Shown here: positions 1 to 3,000 of the stretch, one piece after another
Layout: each line of letters begins with the position of its first letter
How positions within the stretch are numbered: position 1 is the first letter of the stretch
Origin: Alphaproteobacteria bacterium
Lineage (GTDB): Bacteria; Pseudomonadota; Alphaproteobacteria; Caulobacterales; Maricaulaceae
Length of the DNA stretch: 5,957 bases
Assembly: GCA_030428405.1 (NCBI GenBank)
Contig: JAUIEH010000192.1
Coordinates: forward strand, 1-5,957
Direction: 5' to 3'
Program-made: the position numbers and the translations under genes
The notes under the pieces: generated by a model
Seen by the model: only the letters and a program-made list of their open reading frames with translations
Databases searched by the model: none
Told to the model about the DNA's origin: nothing

Positions 1-448
1 CACCAAACGCGCTCGCGGCGGCATCAGCCACAGGCGCGCTGACAAGCTCTTCCACGTCGTCTGCGACGGCTTCCGTCGTGAACGCCGCCGCCGGTTCGGG
101 CTCAGGCGCCGGCGCCGGCGCAGGCGCGGGCTCAGGCGCCGGCTCGTCTTCGGTGTCCATAATGACGATGTCGTCGTCGGGATCGTCCTCGACCTTGTCC
201 GTCAGCTCGAGCACGTCTTCGGGCTCTTCAGCGACAGGTTCCGGCTCGGGCTCGGGCTCGGGTTCCGGCTCCGCTTCCGCGAAAGTCTCGGGTTCAGGTT
301 CCGGCTGGAGTTCGGGTTCGACCTGGGCCTCAGCCTCGGCCGCCGCCTCTTCAGGCGCGCCCTCGTCGTCCTCGGAAATGATCCGGCGAATAGACGCCAG
401 GATCTCTTCCATGGTCGGTTCTTGTTCCGCCGATTGATTGTTCGCCAT
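1..448 (-). CDS. popZ: PopZ-type polar organizing protein (DUF2497 family), 3' end cut by the window
   Basis: PopZ assembles into a polar condensate that anchors the chromosome origin via ParB and recruits cell-cycle regulators in alphaproteobacteria. Seen here: 149 codons from ATG at 446-448. Residues 11-27 (PTMEEILASIRRIISED) are the family's hallmark N-terminal helix, which fixes the start even though no good Shine-Dalgarno precedes it. Residues 27-134 form a disordered acidic Pro/Glu/Asp linker with one basic residue (K85), an (EP)6 run at 60-71 and an Ala-Pro run at 103-119. A conserved island VLELTD lies at 79-84. The visible end, AAASAFG, matches the point where the C-terminal helical oligomerization region begins in Caulobacter PopZ as I remember it, so roughly 55-60 residues are missing. 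The gene lies 86 bp downstream of the tolC-family gene in the same direction. I see no convincing promoter of its own. Family assignment is confident; the linker is about 28 residues longer than my recollection of the Caulobacter one. Confidence 0.93.
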   Translation of the reverse strand, partial: MANNQSAEQEPTMEEILASIRRIISEDDEGAPEEAAAEAEAQVEPELQPEPEPETFAEAEPEPEPEPEPEPVAEEPEDVLELTDKVEDDPDDDIVIMDTEDEPAPEPAPAPAPAPEPEPAAAFTTEAVADDVEELVSAPVADAAASAFG

Positions 449-534
449 GTTCGCGCCGCCGCAAGCTGGAATCAGAATCGTCTAAGGCGAACGCTAAGCC
501 CGGTCTTCCCCTGACGCAAATACGTGCTTGTGGA
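449..534 (-). other. 86-bp intergenic gap between the tolC-family gene and popZ
   Basis: No ORF with a credible start, no terminator-like hairpin with a T-run, and no clear -35/-10 pair on the minus strand. The best match is TTGCGT, 16 bp, TTAGCG, which is poor. The only structure is a direct repeat CTAAG, 7 bp, CTAAG at 482-498. Absence of a terminator leaves read-through from the tolC-family gene into popZ possible. Confidence 0.5.
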
Positions 535-1935
535 CTACCGCAACTCGAGAACGCCGACGCCAATGTAGCGACGGCGAATCTCCGAAAGGTTAACGCCGGG
601 ATCGTATCCTTCGACGCCTAATCCGAGCTCTTCAGCGGTCAGACGGCCGACCGCCTGCAACAGCCGGAAAGCGGCGACGTAAGCGTCGCGTTCCGCTTGC
701 ACCAGCGTCAATCGCGCGTTTAAGAGCTCTTGCTCCGCGTCGAGAACATCCAGGGTCGTACGCAAGCCGACGCGGGCTTCTTCCTCAACGCCTTCAAACG
801 CGATTTCGTTAGCCCGAACCTGCTCGCTCGTGGACACGATCTGCGCGCGCGCCGAATCATAGCCGCTCCACGCATTCGCGACCGCTTCGCGGACATTTCG
901 CTCGATCTGGCGCATTTGCAGACGCGCCTGAGAGGCCGTGGCGCGCGCCGCGCGCGTGCGCGAGGAGTTCAGACCGCCGGCGAACAGCGGCACGGACAAA
1001 GTGGCGGAGCCGGTGACCGAATCACGATCGCCCGCGCCTGTCAGATAGCCTTCATTGCGCGAAGCGGTGACGCGTGCGGACACGCTCGGCAGCAGCGCGC
1101 CGGCGGCTTCGCGGGCGGCTGCGCGGGCTGCGTTTTCATCGTGACGCGCAGCCCTGATGTCCGGGTTCAGGTCGAGCGCTTCATCGAGCGCTTCCTGAAA
1201 ATTGCTCGGCATGTCGGGCAGTTCCGGCGTCGGAGCCAGCGTGCCCGGCGCCTGGCCGACGACGCGCTCATAAGCCGAACGGCTCGCGATTAGCGCGGCC
1301 TCGGCGGCGGAGAGCTGTGATTGCGCGCCGGCAAGTCGGGCTTCGGCCTGGGCGACGTCGGTGCGCGTGATTTCGCCGACCTCGAACCGGTCGCGCGCGG
1401 CCTGAAGCTGGCGGCGCAACACGTCGACATTGTTGGCGCGGATGGTGACGATCTCTTCGTCGCGGCGCACATCCACATAAGCGGAGACGGCATCGAGCAG
1501 GATTTGCTGCTCGACCGAGTCCAGGCGCGCGCGCCCGGCTTCAATGCTGGACAAGGCGCCGCTCATCGCCGCGCGCGTGCTGCCGCCGCGATAAAGGCTC
1601 TGATCCGCCGTTACGGAATATGTGTTGGAGCCGGTCGTATCGGAGTTGGTGAACGTGCCGCCGCCGGTCGAACCAAAATTGGACACCGGCGTCGCCGAGC
1701 GCGAATCCGTGACCGCCGTCGACGCCGAGGCCGAAACGGACGGCAGCGCCGCCGAACGGGCCTGGATGTAGCTTTCATCGGTCGCGCGTTGGCGCGCGCG
1801 CTCTGCGAGCAGGGTCGGATTGGACTGGTAGGCAAGCGCCAGCGCGTCCTCCAGCGTTTCCGCCGACGCCGACATTGCGCTCGCAAGCGCGATCGCCGCC
1901 GCGCACAGGCTCGCCTTCAACGCGATCCTAGCCAT
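535..1935 (-). CDS. tolC: TolC-family outer-membrane efflux / type I secretion channel
   Basis: TolC homologues are trimeric outer-membrane channel-tunnels that join inner-membrane pumps or ABC exporters to expel drugs or secrete proteins. This 466-residue protein is close to the family's usual length. Residues 1-25 are a Sec signal peptide (basic start, Ala-rich core, predicted cleavage SASA/ETL). The mature part shows the family's internal duplication: ETLEDALALAYQSNP with LPSVSASAS (26-72) is echoed by NFQEALDEALDLNPD with LLPSVSARV (245-289). Each half continues into long coiled-coil helices, including FEVGEITRTDVAQAEARL (184-201) and ARVGLRTTLDVLDAEQELL (387-405). A Gly/Ser/Thr-rich stretch at 76-103 is the likely extracellular loop. 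ATG 1933-1935 is preceded by AGGGG six bases upstream. No inner-membrane pump or adaptor is adjacent, so it probably serves several systems. In Caulobacter a TolC-like protein in a similar neighbourhood (RsaFb) exports the S-layer protein; that parallel is from memory. The gene symbol is by family, not proven orthology. Confidence 0.93.
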   Translation of the reverse strand: MARIALKASLCAAAIALASAMSASAETLEDALALAYQSNPTLLAERARQRATDESYIQARSAALPSVSASASTAVTDSRSATPVSNFGSTGGGTFTNSDTTGSNTYSVTADQSLYRGGSTRAAMSGALSSIEAGRARLDSVEQQILLDAVSAYVDVRRDEEIVTIRANNVDVLRRQLQAARDRFEVGEITRTDVAQAEARLAGAQSQLSAAEAALIASRSAYERVVGQAPGTLAPTPELPDMPSNFQEALDEALDLNPDIRAARHDENAARAAAREAAGALLPSVSARVTASRNEGYLTGAGDRDSVTGSATLSVPLFAGGLNSSRTRAARATASQARLQMRQIERNVREAVANAWSGYDSARAQIVSTSEQVRANEIAFEGVEEEARVGLRTTLDVLDAEQELLNARLTLVQAERDAYVAAFRLLQAVGRLTAEELGLGVEGYDPGVNLSEIRRRYIGVGVLELR

Positions 1936-1941
1936 TGCTTA

Positions 1942-1946
1942 CCCCT
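1942..1946 (-). promoter_or_regulatory. Ribosome binding site of the tolC-family gene
   Basis: AGGGG on the minus strand, six bases before the ATG at 1935. It is a moderate match to the anti-Shine-Dalgarno complement and supports this start, together with the signal peptide that begins right after it. Confidence 0.5.
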
Positions 1947-1958
1947 GCTCTATCCCCG

Positions 1959-1980
1959 CGGGATGTTGACCGACATCCCG
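1959..1980 (-). promoter_or_regulatory. Perfect 8-bp inverted repeat in the tolC leader (hairpin or operator)
   Basis: CGGGATGT (1959-1966) and ACATCCCG (1973-1980) are perfect reverse complements around a 6-base spacer. The element ends 23 bases before the tolC ATG and lies downstream of the candidate -10 box, so it would be in the 5' leader. There is no T-run after either arm, so it is not a typical terminator. It could be a repressor operator or an RNA hairpin near the ribosome binding site; function is inferred from position only. Confidence 0.45.
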
Positions 1981-1994
1981 CAATCCATGTGCCG

Positions 1995-2023
1995 ACTATA
2001 AAGCGTTTCGGCCGGCCCAGACA
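1995..2023 (-). promoter_or_regulatory. Weak promoter candidate for the tolC-family gene
   Basis: On the minus strand TATAGT (1995-2000, within TTTATAGT) is a good -10 box. Seventeen bases upstream the -35 position reads TGTCTG (2018-2023), a poor match. Predicted transcription would start near 1988, giving a leader of about 50 bases that contains the inverted repeat at 1959-1980. The poor -35 suggests either an activator-dependent promoter or a chance -10. Confidence 0.35.
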
Positions 2024-2031
2024 CAGCCGGC
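2011..2031. repeat. Short GC-rich stem-loop between the pcm-like gene and tolC
   Basis: GCCGGC at 2011-2016 and again at 2026-2031, nine bases apart. The hexamer is self-complementary, so the copies are both direct and inverted repeats and can form a 6-bp stem. A T-rich run follows only on the plus strand, where there is no gene to terminate. It overlaps the -35 region of the tolC promoter candidate. Confidence 0.3.
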
Positions 2032-2081
2032 TTCTTAACTTTCATTCATTTCAACGCGAATCGAGGGGCCGATCCGTCGCC

Positions 2082-2735
2082 TTAGAATGTAAACGCCGCA
2101 GGCTGCTCGAAACCGGGCAGCATCGGCGCGGCCGAATCAAACACGATGCGGTCGCCGATGACGCCGCCGGCGCGCGTAAACACGGTCGCATGACCGACCG
2201 GACCTTTCTTGACCACCACGCCAAGGCGTCCGCCTTCAGCGAGCAGGTCGAACCAGGTCTGCGGCGGCGCTGAAACGGCGCCATTGACGAACACGACGTC
2301 GAAAGGCCCCTGACCCGGCGCGCCGGCCTGCAAGGAGCCTTCAACGATGGCGGCGTTGTCGGCGCCGGCCGCAGCGAGTGCGTCGCTCGCCTTCGCCGCA
2401 AGGGCTGCATCGCTTTCCAGACCGACGACGGTTTCGGCGAGACGGGCGAATACGGCCGTCGAATAGCCGCGCCCGCAGGCGATATCGAGGACGACGTCGT
2501 CGGATGAAATCTCAAGCGCCTGGGCGAGCTTGGCGAAATCGCGCGGGCGCATCAGCCAGCGTCCCTCGCCGAGCTGAATGTCGATGTCGCCATAAACCAG
2601 CGTGCGCTTGGACTTGGGCGCGAATTGTTCGCGCTCAACCGCGCGCAAGGCGTCGACCAAGGCCGGTTCGGTGACGTCGGCGGTGCGGATCTGGCCTTCG
2701 ACCATGTGGCGGCGCGCTGCGGCGAAATCGTACAT
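2082..2735 (-). CDS. Protein-L-isoaspartate O-methyltransferase-like SAM-dependent methyltransferase
   Basis: Classical Pcm uses S-adenosylmethionine to methylate isoaspartyl residues in damaged cytoplasmic proteins so that they can revert to aspartate. This 217-residue protein has Pcm-family size and a Rossmann methyltransferase core: motif I VVLDIACGRGYSTAVFA (81-97), an acidic ribose-binding residue in VVGLESD (103-109), motif II GPFDVVFVNGAV (143-154) and motif III LAEGGRLGVVV (165-175). The N-terminus (FAAARRHMVEGQIRTADVT) is typical of the alphaproteobacterial branch. Where classical Pcm has a GQTISQP-type substrate motif, this protein reads EGRWLMRP (57-64), so isoaspartyl repair activity is uncertain. 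I chose ATG 2733-2735 because AGGA lies seven bases upstream and homology starts there. The frame stays open 82 codons further upstream, but that part contains the promoter and has no family similarity. It lies upstream of, and in the same direction as, tolC. Confidence 0.85.
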   Translation of the reverse strand: MYDFAAARRHMVEGQIRTADVTEPALVDALRAVEREQFAPKSKRTLVYGDIDIQLGEGRWLMRPRDFAKLAQALEISSDDVVLDIACGRGYSTAVFARLAETVVGLESDAALAAKASDALAAAGADNAAIVEGSLQAGAPGQGPFDVVFVNGAVSAPPQTWFDLLAEGGRLGVVVKKGPVGHATVFTRAGGVIGDRIVFDSAAPMLPGFEQPAAFTF

Positions 2736-2742
2736 TTCCCAA

Positions 2743-2746
2743 TCCT
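2743..2746 (-). promoter_or_regulatory. Ribosome binding site that decides the pcm-like start
   Basis: AGGA on the minus strand, seven bases before ATG 2735. It favours this internal start over the GTG/ATG codons further upstream in the same open frame. Confidence 0.6.
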
Positions 2747-2778
2747 GTTCGAATATCGAGCCGGTACGCGATTCGGGT

Positions 2779-2808
2779 TCTATAGGACCGCCCGGGTGTA
2801 CACGGCAA
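2779..2808 (-). promoter_or_regulatory. Sigma-70-type promoter of the pcm-like gene
   Basis: Minus-strand -35 TTGCCG (2803-2808), 18-bp spacer, -10 TATAGA (2779-2784). Predicted start of transcription is near 2772, leaving a leader of about 36 bases before ATG 2735. An 8-bp palindrome GTGTACAC (2796-2803) lies in the spacer and touches the -35 box, and a second inverted repeat (2815-2828) sits just upstream. Confidence 0.5.
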
Positions 2809-2814
2809 TGCGCA

Positions 2815-2828
2815 GCCATACCTATGGC
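2815..2828. promoter_or_regulatory. Inverted repeat upstream of the pcm-like promoter (possible operator)
   Basis: GCCATA (2815-2820), CC, TATGGC (2823-2828): a perfect 6-bp inverted repeat with a 2-bp centre, seven bases upstream of the -35 box. The size and position suit a dimeric transcription factor site, but I recognise no specific regulator. It could be chance. Confidence 0.3.
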
Positions 2829-2920
2829 CGTTACGTCGCAGCGTAAAAAATTTCCCGCTTTTCGCGCTCGACGATGCGCAGAAGCGCTGCGCGCGTAAGG
2901 GGTCTGCAGGCTCCGGGACA

Positions 2921-2965
2921 CAAACAATCGGCGGCGCGATCGATCACCAGACCGTCGCGCCGCCG
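2921..2965 (-). terminator. Rho-independent terminator of the autotransporter gene
   Basis: On the minus strand an 11-bp perfect GC-rich stem (arms 2955-2965 and 2929-2939, CGGCGGCGCGA and its complement) with a 15-base loop is followed by the T-rich run ATTGTTTG. The stem starts 36 bases after the autotransporter stop codon. No T-run follows on the plus strand, so it acts in one direction only. It separates the autotransporter transcript from the pcm-like promoter. The tail is not a pure T-run, so efficiency is uncertain. Confidence 0.65.
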
Positions 2966-3000
2966 CCTGTATCACGCTCATCTCCCCGTTGAGCGCCGTC

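Noticed and set aside
78..437. Gly/Ser-repeat open frame on the plus strand
   Set aside because: Its Gly-Ser repeats are the complement of the Glu-Pro and Ala-Pro codons of the popZ linker, and popZ has a clear family match.
482..498. CTAAG, 7 bp, CTAAG before popZ as a CtrA site
   Set aside because: The CtrA site is TTAA-N7-TTAA with an 11-bp period; here the period is 12 and the halves lack the TT. Probably a chance direct repeat.
1321..2001. 226-codon plus-strand frame opposite the start of tolC
   Set aside because: Arg-rich shadow with no domain; the minus strand has a signal peptide and TolC-family motifs.
2011..2031. GCCGGC stem-loop as a terminator of the pcm-like gene
   Set aside because: The T-rich run follows on the plus strand only; on the minus strand, where the gene lies, the stem is followed by CCGAAACG.
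2876..2892. GCGCAG/CTGCGC 6-bp stem-loop
   Set aside because: Short, GC-rich and without a T-run or clear position relative to a promoter; expected by chance at this base composition.
2736..2981. 82-codon N-terminal extension of the pcm-like gene
   Set aside because: It lacks family similarity, contains the promoter and part of the terminator of the upstream gene, and the internal ATG has a better ribosome binding site.
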